Shown piece after piece: positions 18,439 through 26,131 of a stretch of DNA of 64,000 nt. Under the pieces are notes generated by a model. The model did no database searches, was not told where the DNA came from, and saw nothing but the letters and a program-made list of their open reading frames with translations. The first letter of the stretch is position 1, and the number at the start of each line of letters is the position of its first letter. The DNA comes from Verrucomicrobiota bacterium. Its GTDB lineage: Bacteria > Verrucomicrobiota > Verrucomicrobiia > Chthoniobacterales > UBA6821. The stretch is taken from contig JAIOPL010000003.1 of the NCBI GenBank assembly GCA_021413925.1, positions 36,557 to 100,556 of the forward strand, in the 5' to 3' direction. The position numbers and the translations under genes are program-made.

Positions 18439-18475
18439 CTCTAGACCCTCGACCTTCGTCTCTCTCAACTTTTTT
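18439..18475 (+). repeat. CTCTCGAC-type spacer repeat
   Basis: CTCTAGACCCTCGACCTTCG followed by TCTCTCAAC and a T run is one copy of the pyrimidine-rich spacer repeat that recurs at 24621, 35804, 36996, 37811, 41757, 41871, 43759 and, inverted, 54433. Confidence 0.6.
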
Positions 18476-18508
18476 CACTTTCCCACCTTTTACTTTTCAC
18501 TAGCGCTC

Positions 18509-19906
18509 ATGTTTTCCAGCCTCTCAGACAAACTCCAGCAGACCTTCAAGAGTCTCCGTGGTCATGGACGCCTCTCCGAGACGAACATCTCCGATGCCCT
18601 GCGCGAGGTACGAATGGCATTGCTCGATGCCGACGTTCATTTCGCGGTGGCGAAGGAGTTCATTGCCAAGGTCAAGGAGCGTGCCATGGGCGAGGAGGTC
18701 CTCAAGAGCGTCACCCCCGGTCAGCAGATCGTCAAAATCTTCCAGGACGAGCTGACTGAGTTGCTGGGCGGAGATGCTTCGCCGATCAATTTTGGCAAGC
18801 CGACCCGAATCCTAATCGTCGGTCTGAATGGCGCCGGAAAGACCACATCCTCGGCAAAGCTGGCTCGTCTGCTCAAGAATCCCGGTCTCTTCAGCACGAT
18901 GAAGGGGGAGACCGCCCGCTCCCCGCTCCTGATCGCCCTCGATCTGGTCCGTCCTGCCGCCATTGACCAACTTGCCACGCTCGGCGATCAGATCGATGTT
19001 CCTGTTTTCCGTCCCGACCCTTCCGAGAAGGATGTCCTTGCAGTAGCCCGTCGTGCCCAGAGCTGGTGCGAGAGCCAAGGCGGCAATGTCGAGATCTACG
19101 ACACCGCCGGACGTCGCGAAATTGACGATTCGTTGGTAGAGGAGTTGGTCCGGCTTAAGGAGCTGCTCCGTCCCCAGGAGATCCTGCTGGTCTGTGATGC
19201 TGCCACCGGCCAGCAGGCCGTGAGCGTCGCGGAGAAGTTCCATGCGGCCCTCGGTCTGACGGGGCTGATCCTGACCAAGCTCGACGGCGATGCCCGGGGC
19301 GGCGCGGCTCTTTCCCTGAGGTCGGTCACCGGACAGCCGATCAAGTTCGCTGGAGTCGGTGAGAAAGTGGAGCAGTTTGAGCCCTTCTATCCGGACCGGT
19401 TGGCCAGTCGGATCCTGGGGATGGGGGATATCGTGAGTCTGGTTGAGAAGGCTGCGGAAGTCGTCGAGGTGGAGGAAATGTCCCGACTGGAGGCCAAAAT
19501 GAAGAACGCCTCCTTCGACCTGGAGGACTTCCTCAGCCAGCTCCGAATGATCCGGCGGATGGGCCCCCTTGAAAATCTGCTTGGCATGATCCCTGGCGCG
19601 GCTAATCTCCCTAGTCTCGCAGTGAATGGAAAAGAACTGCAGCGGGTCGAGGCGATCATTCTATCCATGACGCCCGGCGAACGAAAGCGCCCTGATATCC
19701 TCAATGCGCGACGTCGCCAACGAATCGCTCGCGGCAGTGGAAATTCCGTCACCGAGGTAAACAACCTTCTCCTGAGGTTTGGTCAGATGAAAAAACTGGC
19801 CAAGAACACTGGAAAAATGAAAAAAATGATGTCCCGTTTCGCTTCCGGCGGAATGTCCGGCCTCTCTCCAAACCAACCCTTACCGAACCGAATCCCATGG
19901 CAGTAG
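18509..19906 (+). CDS. ffh: Signal recognition particle protein Ffh
   Basis: The 465-residue protein has the N domain (residues 1-95, LREVRMALLDADVHFAVA), the G domain with VGLNGAGKTTSSAKLA (the family usually has GLQGSGKTT), DTAGR, TKLDGDARGGAALS and GVGEK, and an M domain from about 300 with the Met-rich RMGPLENLLGMIPG and GKMKKMMSRF segments. It binds 4.5S RNA and signal sequences of nascent inner-membrane proteins. The stop overlaps the rpsP start by ten bases, so the two are translationally linked. Confidence 0.96.
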   Translation: MFSSLSDKLQQTFKSLRGHGRLSETNISDALREVRMALLDADVHFAVAKEFIAKVKERAMGEEVLKSVTPGQQIVKIFQDELTELLGGDASPINFGKPTRILIVGLNGAGKTTSSAKLARLLKNPGLFSTMKGETARSPLLIALDLVRPAAIDQLATLGDQIDVPVFRPDPSEKDVLAVARRAQSWCESQGGNVEIYDTAGRREIDDSLVEELVRLKELLRPQEILLVCDAATGQQAVSVAEKFHAALGLTGLILTKLDGDARGGAALSLRSVTGQPIKFAGVGEKVEQFEPFYPDRLASRILGMGDIVSLVEKAAEVVEVEEMSRLEAKMKNASFDLEDFLSQLRMIRRMGPLENLLGMIPGAANLPSLAVNGKELQRVEAIILSMTPGERKRPDILNARRRQRIARGSGNSVTEVNNLLLRFGQMKKLAKNTGKMKKMMSRFASGGMSGLSPNQPLPNRIPWQ

Positions 19907-20169
19907 CAATCAGACTCCGACGCGAAGGCGCCCGCAACCATCCCTTCTACCGTATCACGGTAGCCGACCAGCGCTGCCCTCGTGACGGCAAGTTCATCGA
20001 GCTCATCGGTCACTACGACCCGAAGCAGGCCGGTGACAACTACAAGATCAATCTGGATCGCGCCGAGTATTGGCTCAGCGTCGGGGCCCGTGCCTCCCAG
20101 ACAGTTCAGAGCTTTATCACGAAGGCTCGCAAGGCTTCCGCTGCGGCTTCCGAGGCTCCGGCAGCCTAA
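19897..20169 (+). CDS. rpsP: 30S ribosomal protein S16
   Basis: The 90-residue protein shows the S16 core: AVAIRLRREGARNHPFYRIT at the N-terminus, with RDGKFIELIGHYDPK and WLSVGARASQTV later. It is an assembly protein of the 30S body. The start lies inside the last codons of ffh. The C-terminus is extended by an Ala/Ser-rich tail (KASAAASEAPAA). Confidence 0.96.
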   Translation: MAVAIRLRREGARNHPFYRITVADQRCPRDGKFIELIGHYDPKQAGDNYKINLDRAEYWLSVGARASQTVQSFITKARKASAAASEAPAA

Positions 20170-20180
20170 TTGATACGGTT

Positions 20181-20411
20181 ATGGACGAGTTTCTGCGCTA
20201 CGTAGTGCAGCAGCTCGTCGAATATCCCGACGAGGTGCTCATCAGCCAGCGTCAGGAGGGTGACAAGATCACCTATCTTCTCTCCATGCGTCAGACCGAC
20301 GTGGGTCGTCTGATTGGCAAAGGAGGAAGTACGATCCAAGCAATCCGGGAACTTCTCAGGGCCTCCGCCGAGAAGGATGGTCGCAAGGTTGCTGTCGAAA
20401 TTGCGGAATAA
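20181..20411 (+). CDS. khpA: KH-domain RNA-binding protein KhpA
   Basis: From the ATG at 20181 this 76-residue protein is a single KH domain with the RNA-binding GKGGST loop (VGRLIGKGGSTIQAIRELL). KhpA (YlqC) partners with KhpB in several bacteria and binds many transcripts. The order ffh-rpsP-khpA is the common arrangement, often followed by rimM and trmD, which are absent here. A longer frame from 20070 is only read-through of another frame of rpsP. Confidence 0.9.
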   Translation: MDEFLRYVVQQLVEYPDEVLISQRQEGDKITYLLSMRQTDVGRLIGKGGSTIQAIRELLRASAEKDGRKVAVEIAE

Positions 20412-20586
20412 GGAAAAACATTCTCCCGCAGGGGCGCAGAGCAAATTTCAGGGGAATAGCTAAAAGCACTATCCAGCAACTATTATGTTCAGGCGATGCA
20501 TATGGCATCCGCTAGAATCAACCTTCGTTGCTTTTTTAAGGCCTGATAACTGTTTCGTTCGCGCCTTTGCGCGATAAGGAGTGCAC

Positions 20587-20612
20587 AAAAAAACCGCGTG
20601 GTTCGCACGCGG
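20587..20612 (-). terminator. Rho-independent terminator, mainly for the leftward RHH gene
   Basis: CCGCGTG (20594-20600) pairs with CACGCGG (20606-20612) around GTTCG. On the minus strand the hairpin is followed by seven T residues; on the plus strand by CTTTCTT, so it may also serve the khpA operon. Confidence 0.8.
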
Positions 20613-20639
20613 CTTTCTTAAAGTGAAGTTTCGGAAGCT

Positions 20640-20837
20640 TTAGAACCCTAGAGGACGAACCTTGGGCTTGGGTGCACCCTTCTTCAAGGAACCCTGGTTG
20701 GCTTCGATAAAGTCACGCACAGCACGCACGACAACATCACTCAGCGTGACATCGGCATGGTCTGCGATGGCTTGAAGAAGGTCTTTTTCGTCCGTGGGAA
20801 TACGGACTGTCATGATCCCGTCGCGGCGTTTAGGCAT
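20640..20837 (-). CDS. Small ribbon-helix-helix-like protein
   Basis: The 65-residue protein has a short basic start (MPKRRDGI), a beta strand MTVRIPTDEKDLLQ and two helices (IADHADVTLSDVVVRAVRDFI), which fits a CopG/Arc-type ribbon-helix-helix DNA-binding protein. No toxin gene is next to it, so it may be a solitary regulator or an orphan antitoxin. It is the only leftward gene to the right of 14 kb. It has its own promoter and terminator. Confidence 0.75.
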   Translation of the reverse strand: MPKRRDGIMTVRIPTDEKDLLQAIADHADVTLSDVVVRAVRDFIEANQGSLKKGAPKPKVRPLGF

Positions 20838-20851
20838 AAACAGGAAAATAG

Positions 20852-20880
20852 ATTATAAGATCTGCTTATCAAGCACAAAA
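20852..20880 (-). promoter_or_regulatory. Promoter of the ribbon-helix-helix gene
   Basis: On the minus strand TTTTGT (20880-20875) and a perfect TATAAT (20857-20852) are 17 bases apart, and the -10 box ends 15 bases before the start codon at 20837. A TTGATAAGCAGATC stretch between them could hold an operator. Confidence 0.6.
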
Positions 20881-21071
20881 CCGATTCAACCAACAACGCT
20901 TCAACGTGTTGCACGAAAAATAAAATAACTAAAAGTTAACATCTTTTAAATATCAAGTGATTGAGATGTCTGATTGAGCGAGAGGTTCGCTGAACGGAGC
21001 GAGTGTGAGCACATGCAGCTGATATCAATCCAACCTTCCCTTCCTTGAAGCGGGCGTGTAGGAGATTCTAG

Positions 21072-21839
21072 ATGAAATGCGTCATTCTGGCGGGGGGTCT
21101 GGGAACCCGCATCAGTGAGGAAACAGCCTCCCGTCCCAAGCCCATGGTCGAGATCGGTGGGAAGCCTGTTCTCTGGCATGTGATGAAGATATACTCATTC
21201 TACGGCATACGCGATTTCATCATCTGCGCCGGATATAAGGGATATGTCATCAAGGAGTACTTCGCGAATTACTTCCTTCATATGTCCGATGTGACTTTCG
21301 ATATGGAGAAGAACTCCATGGAGGTGCACGAAAAACACGCCGAACCATGGCGTGTCACCATCGTCGATACAGGTGACAATACCATGACCGGGGGTCGTTT
21401 GAAGAGAGTCGCCAACTACGTTGGTAATGAGACCTTCTGCATGACTTACGGTGACGGAGTGGGGGATGTGGACATTCCGGCATCCATCTCGGCTCATAAG
21501 GCCTCGGGCAAAAAGGCAACGGTCACAGCCGTACAACCGCCGGGCCGCTTTGGAGCACTCCACGTGAAGGGCAACTCTGTTAAGGGATTCATCGAGAAGC
21601 CGGAGGGTGATGGAGGGTGGATTAATGGAGGATTCTTTGTCTTGGAGCCCTCCGTGCTGGAATACATCAAGGATGACTCCACGACCTGGGAGCAGGAGCC
21701 CCTCAAGAGACTTGCCGCTGAAGGACAACTTTACGCCCATCAGCACCGCGGCTTCTGGCAGCCCATGGACACACTTCGTGACAAACAGCTTCTCGAGGAG
21801 TTTTGGAAAAACCATAAAGCCTCCTGGAAAACGTGGTAA
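21072..21839 (+). CDS. rfbF: Glucose-1-phosphate cytidylyltransferase
   Basis: The 255-residue protein has the nucleotidyltransferase start [20 protein letters not shown] with [24 protein letters not shown] (here [10 protein letters not shown]), [18 protein letters not shown] and [12 protein letters not shown], all characteristic of RfbF. It makes CDP-glucose from glucose-1-phosphate and CTP, the first step to CDP-3,6-dideoxyhexoses. A good ribosome site (TAGGAG seven bases before the ATG) is present, unlike most genes here. The stop codon sits in an ACGTGGTAAAC word that is repeated 14 bases later and contains the rfbG start. Confidence 0.95.
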   Translation: MKCVILAGGLGTRISEETASRPKPMVEIGGKPVLWHVMKIYSFYGIRDFIICAGYKGYVIKEYFANYFLHMSDVTFDMEKNSMEVHEKHAEPWRVTIVDTGDNTMTGGRLKRVANYVGNETFCMTYGDGVGDVDIPASISAHKASGKKATVTAVQPPGRFGALHVKGNSVKGFIEKPEGDGGWINGGFFVLEPSVLEYIKDDSTTWEQEPLKRLAAEGQLYAHQHRGFWQPMDTLRDKQLLEEFWKNHKASWKTW

Positions 21840-21846
21840 ACATAAC

Positions 21847-22908
21847 GTGGTAAACTTAAAGCAGTCATTCGAAGGAAAGCGGGTTTGGCTTTCCGGTCAC
21901 ACCGGATTCAAGGGATCTTGGCTCTCTGAGTGGCTTCTTGATCTCGGGGCCATTGTCCGTGGATATGCCCTGACTCCCGACACAAAACCGGCACTCTTCG
22001 ATCAGCTTGAATTGGTCGGTAGACTAGAGCATGAAGTGGCCGATATTCGGAATGGGGAGACTGTTGGCAAATCCATCCACTCTTTCCGGCCTGATTTCGT
22101 GATTCATATGGCGGCGCAACCACTTGTGAGGCGCTCCTATGCAATCCCCATCGAGACCTATGAGACTAATGTCATGGGTACGATTCATGTGCTCGAGGCA
22201 CTTCGTGGACTCACAACGAATTGTTCCGCAGTCATTGTCACCACGGACAAGTGCTACGAGAACCATGAGTCCGGTAGGGACTACGAAGAGAGTGATTCAC
22301 TCGGCGGTCACGACCCCTACAGTTCGAGCAAAGCTATGGCCGAAATCGCTACAGCGGCTTACCGGAAATCCTATTTTCAGAATGGCACGATTCGCATTGC
22401 CAGCGCCCGGGCAGGCAATGTTATCGGCGGTGGTGATTGGGCGGAAGACAGAATTGTTCCTGATGCCATGAGGGCCTTGGACAACAAAGAAAGCATCTCC
22501 GTCCGTAACCCCAGAGCAGTTCGTCCTTGGCAGCATGTCCTAGAACCCCTTGGCGGATACCTGTCGCTTGTGTCCGGCCTTGTCCATGACAAAGCGCTTG
22601 CAACTGCATTCAACTTTGGGCCCGGGCCGGATTCTAACCGAACAGTTTCCGATCTCGTTGTGGAAATTCTCAAACACCGGAAGGGTGAGTGGACTGATGC
22701 CAGTGATCCTACCGCCCTACATGAAGCCACCCTCTTGAATCTTTCCATTGAAAAAGCAGACCAACTATTAGGGTGGAGGCCTAAATGGGGCTTTGAGGAG
22801 ACGATTTCAAAGACAGTTGCCTGGTATGCACGGGTTCATATCGGAACCGTTTCAGCTTTGGAAATCACCCAATCACAGATCGCTGAATATCAGGAGAATT
22901 TACCATGA
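21847..22908 (+). CDS. rfbG: CDP-glucose 4,6-dehydratase
   Basis: The 353-residue SDR protein begins at the GTG at 21847. It has the NAD-binding GHTGFKGSWLSEWL, VIHMAAQPLVRRSY, TTDKCYEN, and the catalytic Tyr-x3-Lys in DPYSSSKAMAE. These are the standard RfbG features and the length fits. It converts CDP-glucose to CDP-4-keto-6-deoxyglucose. A much longer frame from 21607 overlaps rfbF and is not credible. Its stop overlaps the GxxExxY gene start (ATGA at 22905-22908). Confidence 0.95.
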   Translation: MVNLKQSFEGKRVWLSGHTGFKGSWLSEWLLDLGAIVRGYALTPDTKPALFDQLELVGRLEHEVADIRNGETVGKSIHSFRPDFVIHMAAQPLVRRSYAIPIETYETNVMGTIHVLEALRGLTTNCSAVIVTTDKCYENHESGRDYEESDSLGGHDPYSSSKAMAEIATAAYRKSYFQNGTIRIASARAGNVIGGGDWAEDRIVPDAMRALDNKESISVRNPRAVRPWQHVLEPLGGYLSLVSGLVHDKALATAFNFGPGPDSNRTVSDLVVEILKHRKGEWTDASDPTALHEATLLNLSIEKADQLLGWRPKWGFEETISKTVAWYARVHIGTVSALEITQSQIAEYQENLP

Positions 22909-22928
22909 AGAGCATGGAGATGATAAAG
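22899..22928 (+). repeat. ACCATGAAG-type half-repeat at the GxxExxY start
   Basis: TTTACCATGAAGAGCATGGAG plus GATGATAAAG is built of 9-base words (ATGAAGAGC, ATGGAGATG) and matches the arms of the palindromes at 23307, 24997 and 32991. It supplies the start codon and first residues of the GxxExxY protein. Confidence 0.6.
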
Positions 22929-23300
22929 ACTGCAAAGAGTGAGTTAGCTACTAAAGTGATTGGTGCTGCCATTGATGTGCACAGGCAACTTGGCCCTGGC
23001 TTGCTGGAGTCGGCTTATGAAGCATGCCTTTGTCATGAGCTAACCATTCTAGGCATCCCCTTTGTGAGTCAGGCAGCTTTGGAGATAGTTTATAAAGGTG
23101 AGCGTATAGACTGTGCTTACCGGATGGATATGGTGGTGGATCAAACGATTCTTCTGGAGTTAAAAAGCGTGGAATCTCTCCAACCCATTCATCAGGCGCA
23201 GATCATCAGCTACTTGAAACTTTCAGGTCTGAAGCAGGGGCTTTTGATCAACTTCAATGTACGCGCTCTCAAGGATGGCATCAAAAGCTTCCTGAATTAA
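22905..23300 (+). CDS. GxxExxY family protein (PDDEXK-like)
   Basis: The 131-residue protein has the naming motif in QLGPGLLESAYEACLCHEL, then YRMDMVVDQTILLELKSV, in which the D...ELK pattern matches a PDDEXK nuclease core, and ends QGLLINFNV..LKDGIKSF as usual. The family (TIGR04256-type) is patchily distributed and often multicopy; no biochemical role is established to my knowledge. The gene breaks the rfbG-rfbH order, overlaps the rfbG stop, and is bracketed by ACCATGAAG-type repeats, so it looks like cargo of, or the effector for, that repeat. Whether the nuclease fold is active cannot be told from sequence alone. Confidence 0.88.
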   Translation: MKSMEMIKTAKSELATKVIGAAIDVHRQLGPGLLESAYEACLCHELTILGIPFVSQAALEIVYKGERIDCAYRMDMVVDQTILLELKSVESLQPIHQAQIISYLKLSGLKQGLLINFNVRALKDGIKSFLN

Positions 23301-23306
23301 TGTGCT

Positions 23307-23373
23307 CCACCATGAAGATCATGAAGAGTATATCATTTCTCGCTTTATGTTCTTTATGCCCTCCATGGTAAAA
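23307..23373. repeat. ACCATGAAG-type palindromic repeat after the GxxExxY gene
   Basis: The left arm CCACCATGAAGATCATGAAG and the right arm CTTTATGCCCTCCATGGTAA are imperfect inverted copies. The sequence has the same 9-base periodicity as the copies at 24997-25075 and 32991-33060. Confidence 0.65.
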
Positions 23374-23387
23374 AACTCTTTTCACCT

Positions 23388-24992
23388 ATGAACAAATCCC
23401 TTCCTGAACTGAAAGCCGAGATTCTGCGCCTGACGCGGGAATATTCCTCCCGTGCCCATTCAGCACAGCGCCCGGGAGGCGATGCTGGTCGCCCCGCCTT
23501 TGTTCCCGGAGAAACTACTGTGCCGTACGCGGGACGCGTCTTTACTGAGGACGAGGTCGAGGCAGCCGTTGGAAGTACGCTTGATTTCTGGCTAACCCTT
23601 GGGCCTGAAGGTGAGGCTTTTGAGAAAGAGTTAGCCTCATTTCTCGGAGTGAAATATTCGCTACTCGTTAACTCCGGTTCCTCGGCCAACCTGGTTGCCC
23701 TTGCCACCCTTACCACTCACAAGCTTCCGGATCATAAACGGATCACACCCGGTGACGAGGTGATCACAGTTGCCGCGGGATTTCCCACGACGGTTTCCCC
23801 GATCATCCAGTTGGGTGCCATACCTGTTTTTATCGACAACGATCCCACGACAGGAAATATCCGGGTGGAGCAACTGGAGGCGGCCTTTTCTCCCGGAAAG
23901 ACGAAGGCCGTCATGATCGCCCATGCTCTCGGAAACCCTTTCGATGTCGCATCTGTTCTTGAGTTTTGCCGAAATCACGATCTCTGGCTGGTCGAGGATA
24001 ATTGCGATGCCCTCGGTTGTACCTACTCGATGCCCATAGCCAGAGCCAAGGCCTTGGGCCTTGATCATCTCATCAAGCTGGCAGAACAGAATAGTTGCTC
24101 GTTGATGATTGATAGTTCTTCGCTGGATGAAGCCAACAACCAGAAACCAACAACTCCCCACAAGCTGCCAGCCATCATCGATGGCCAGCTTGTGGCCTAC
24201 ACCGGGACTTTCGGCGATATCTCTACACAGTCATTCTATCCTCCGCATCACCTGACCATGGGAGAAGGTGGAGCCGTGAATATCATCTCCCGCCCACCGC
24301 TTAAGACCTATGCCGAGAGTTTCCGTGACTGGGGGCGCGACTGCTGGTGTCCTTCCGGCAAGGACGATACCTGCGGAAAGCGATTTGGCTGGAATCTCGG
24401 GGAACTTCCTCCGGGCTACGATCACAAGTACACCTACAGCCACCTCGGCTATAACCTGAAGCCACTTGATCCACAGGCAGCAATTGGCCGACAGCAACTT
24501 AAGAAGCTACCGGCTTTCATTGATGCACGAACCAGAAATTGGGAGTATCTCAGGACAGGCCTTGCCGATCTGGAAGATGTCTTTGAATTTAGCCTCCCTT
24601 CTCATGCGACCGCATGGAATAAGCCCTCGACTCTCGACCCTCGACTCTCGTCATTCTGCTGGGATTCTTCTGGAAGCACGACTCATTGCTCCTGGTTCGG
24701 CTTCATGCTCCGTGTGAAGCCTTCCGCTGCCTTTAAGCACACCGATCTGGTGCGACATCTTGATTCCAAGAAAATTGGCAACCGGATGTTCTTCGGGGGA
24801 AACCTCCTTCGCCAACCCGTCTTTGTGCAACTCCGCAAGGATCGTCCTGATTCCTTCCGTGTTGTGGGTGAGATGACTGGTGCTGACGCCATCATGAACC
24901 AAGCCCTCTTCCTCGGGACTTTCCCTGGCCTGACTAAGGAGATGATGGATTACGAAATCGACACAATTAGAGCCTTTGTCCGGGATCGGTGA
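23388..24992 (+). CDS. rfbH: CDP-4-keto-6-deoxyglucose 3-dehydratase (E1), with in-frame insertions
   Basis: The 534-residue PLP-fold protein is RfbH: VNSGSSANLVAL, PGDEVITVAAGFPTTV, WLVEDNCDALGCTYS, and SFYPPHHLTMGEGGAV where His replaces the usual Schiff-base Lys, as expected for this [2Fe-2S] PMP enzyme, plus RDWGRDCWC and CGKRFGWNLG. It removes the C3 hydroxyl. It is about 95 residues longer than the roughly 437-residue family. One excess piece is about residues 225-265 (around SSSLDEANNQKPTTP). Another is near 405-430 (WNKPSTLDPRLSS), encoded by the CTCGACTCTCGAC spacer repeat. Both insertions are in frame and sit between conserved blocks, so the protein may still work. Confidence 0.92.
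   Translation: MNKSLPELKAEILRLTREYSSRAHSAQRPGGDAGRPAFVPGETTVPYAGRVFTEDEVEAAVGSTLDFWLTLGPEGEAFEKELASFLGVKYSLLVNSGSSANLVALATLTTHKLPDHKRITPGDEVITVAAGFPTTVSPIIQLGAIPVFIDNDPTTGNIRVEQLEAAFSPGKTKAVMIAHALGNPFDVASVLEFCRNHDLWLVEDNCDALGCTYSMPIARAKALGLDHLIKLAEQNSCSLMIDSSSLDEANNQKPTTPHKLPAIIDGQLVAYTGTFGDISTQSFYPPHHLTMGEGGAVNIISRPPLKTYAESFRDWGRDCWCPSGKDDTCGKRFGWNLGELPPGYDHKYTYSHLGYNLKPLDPQAAIGRQQLKKLPAFIDARTRNWEYLRTGLADLEDVFEFSLPSHATAWNKPSTLDPRLSSFCWDSSGSTTHCSWFGFMLRVKPSAAFKHTDLVRHLDSKKIGNRMFFGGNLLRQPVFVQLRKDRPDSFRVVGEMTGADAIMNQALFLGTFPGLTKEMMDYEIDTIRAFVRDR
24621..24651 (+). repeat. CTCTCGAC-type repeat inside rfbH
   Basis: CCCTCGACTCTCGACCCTCG followed by ACTCTCGTC is the same word set as in the spacers at 36996 and 41757, but here it is read in frame as KPSTLDPRLSS within rfbH. 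Confidence 0.7.
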
Positions 24993-24996
24993 AAAG

Positions 24997-25075
24997 TTCA
25001 CCATGGAGAGCATAAAGAACATGTAGAAGAGATAAGAATCGCTATTGGCATTCCCTTCATGAACTTCATGGTAAA
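24997..25075. repeat. ACCATGAAG-type palindromic repeat, orphan copy
   Basis: The left arm TTCACCATGGAGAGCATAAA and the right arm TTCATGAACTTCATGGTAAA are imperfect inverted repeats around an AT-rich centre. It lies between rfbH and the SDR gene, with no GxxExxY gene attached. Confidence 0.7.
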
Positions 25076-25089
25076 TATCAACTGATCCG

Positions 25090-26121
25090 ATGCCATTCCC
25101 CCCACTTCCCGAGGAAGATCTGGAGCATGTACTCGCGCATACACGCCCTCTTTGGGAACAATTTCGCGGTGCTAGGATTTTTGTGACCGGAGCCACAGGG
25201 TTCTTCGGTATCTGGCTGTTGGAGAGTTTTGCATATGCAAACGAGAGCCTGAGCCTTGGCTCCGAGTTGGTAGGACTGAGTCGTGATCCCAAGGCATTTG
25301 AGGCCAAGGCTCAGCATCTGGTTGATCATCCCTCTATCAGTTTGATCAAGGGAGATGTCAGGGATTTCGAGTTTCCCGAGGGAGCCTTCTCACATGTTAT
25401 CCATGCCGGCACGACATCCAGCAGTCCCGTTGCTCCGCTCGAGATGCTGGACACCATTATTAAGGGAACCCGTCGCACCCTGGATTTCGCGGTAGCGTCC
25501 GGAGCTAAGCGCTTTCTCTTTGTCAGTTCAGGCGCAGTTTATGGAAAGCAGCCTCCCGAAGTGACCCATCTTTCGGAAACTTATCAGGGAGCTCCCGACC
25601 CAATGGATCAGAACTCTGCTTATGGAGAGGGAAAGCGTGTTGGTGAACTCCTTTGCGCCATCGTTCATCAGGAGCATGGCTTGGATACCACGATCGCCCG
25701 CTGCTTTGCCTTTGTCGGCCCCCATCTTCCGCTTGATGCACACTTCGCCATTGGGAATTTCATCCGGGACGCCATGAAGGGCGATCAGATCAAGGTTAAG
25801 AATGGCACCCCTTATCGTTCCTATCTCTATGCAGCTGATCTTGCTATCTGGCTTTGGACCATTCTCTTCAAGGGAGCGGCATGTCGTCCCTACAATATCG
25901 GCTCCGATCAGGAGATCACGATCGCTCATCTCGCTGAAACAGTTGCCTCCACTCTTGGTGGTTCTGTTCTACCTTCTGATTCAATTTCTAACTTCAACTC
26001 TCCAGCATCTCGCTACGTTCCATCCGTGAAGCGTGCATTGTCCGAAATGGATTTGAATATGAAGATCCCCTTGAGAGAGTCGCTTCTGCGCACTGCCTCA
26101 TGGCATACTTCCCAACGCTGA
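25090..26121 (+). CDS. NAD-dependent epimerase/dehydratase, likely CDP-sugar reductase or epimerase
   Basis: The 343-residue extended SDR has the dinucleotide site FVTGATGFFGIWLLESF, VIHAGTTSSSPVAP, a catalytic Ser in FVSSGAVYGK and Tyr-x3-Lys in NSAYGEGKRVGE. The N-terminal 28 residues precede the Rossmann fold. By position after rfbFGH it should act on CDP-4-keto-3,6-dideoxyglucose or on its branched derivative, as RfbJ/Prt (abequose, paratose) or YerF (yersiniose) do. The start ATG at 25090 directly follows a palindromic repeat. The enzyme class is certain and the exact reaction is inferred. Confidence 0.8.
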   Translation: MPFPPLPEEDLEHVLAHTRPLWEQFRGARIFVTGATGFFGIWLLESFAYANESLSLGSELVGLSRDPKAFEAKAQHLVDHPSISLIKGDVRDFEFPEGAFSHVIHAGTTSSSPVAPLEMLDTIIKGTRRTLDFAVASGAKRFLFVSSGAVYGKQPPEVTHLSETYQGAPDPMDQNSAYGEGKRVGELLCAIVHQEHGLDTTIARCFAFVGPHLPLDAHFAIGNFIRDAMKGDQIKVKNGTPYRSYLYAADLAIWLWTILFKGAACRPYNIGSDQEITIAHLAETVASTLGGSVLPSDSISNFNSPASRYVPSVKRALSEMDLNMKIPLRESLLRTASWHTSQR

Positions 26122-26131
26122 TCCAAAACCC

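Noticed and set aside
20640..20837. Half of a toxin-antitoxin pair
   Set aside because: The ribbon-helix-helix protein has its own promoter and terminator and no adjacent toxin gene, so it is called only as a small DNA-binding protein.
21607..21846. An extended rfbG start inside rfbF
   Set aside because: The long frame is merely open through the rfbF gene; the family N-terminus begins at the GTG at 21847.
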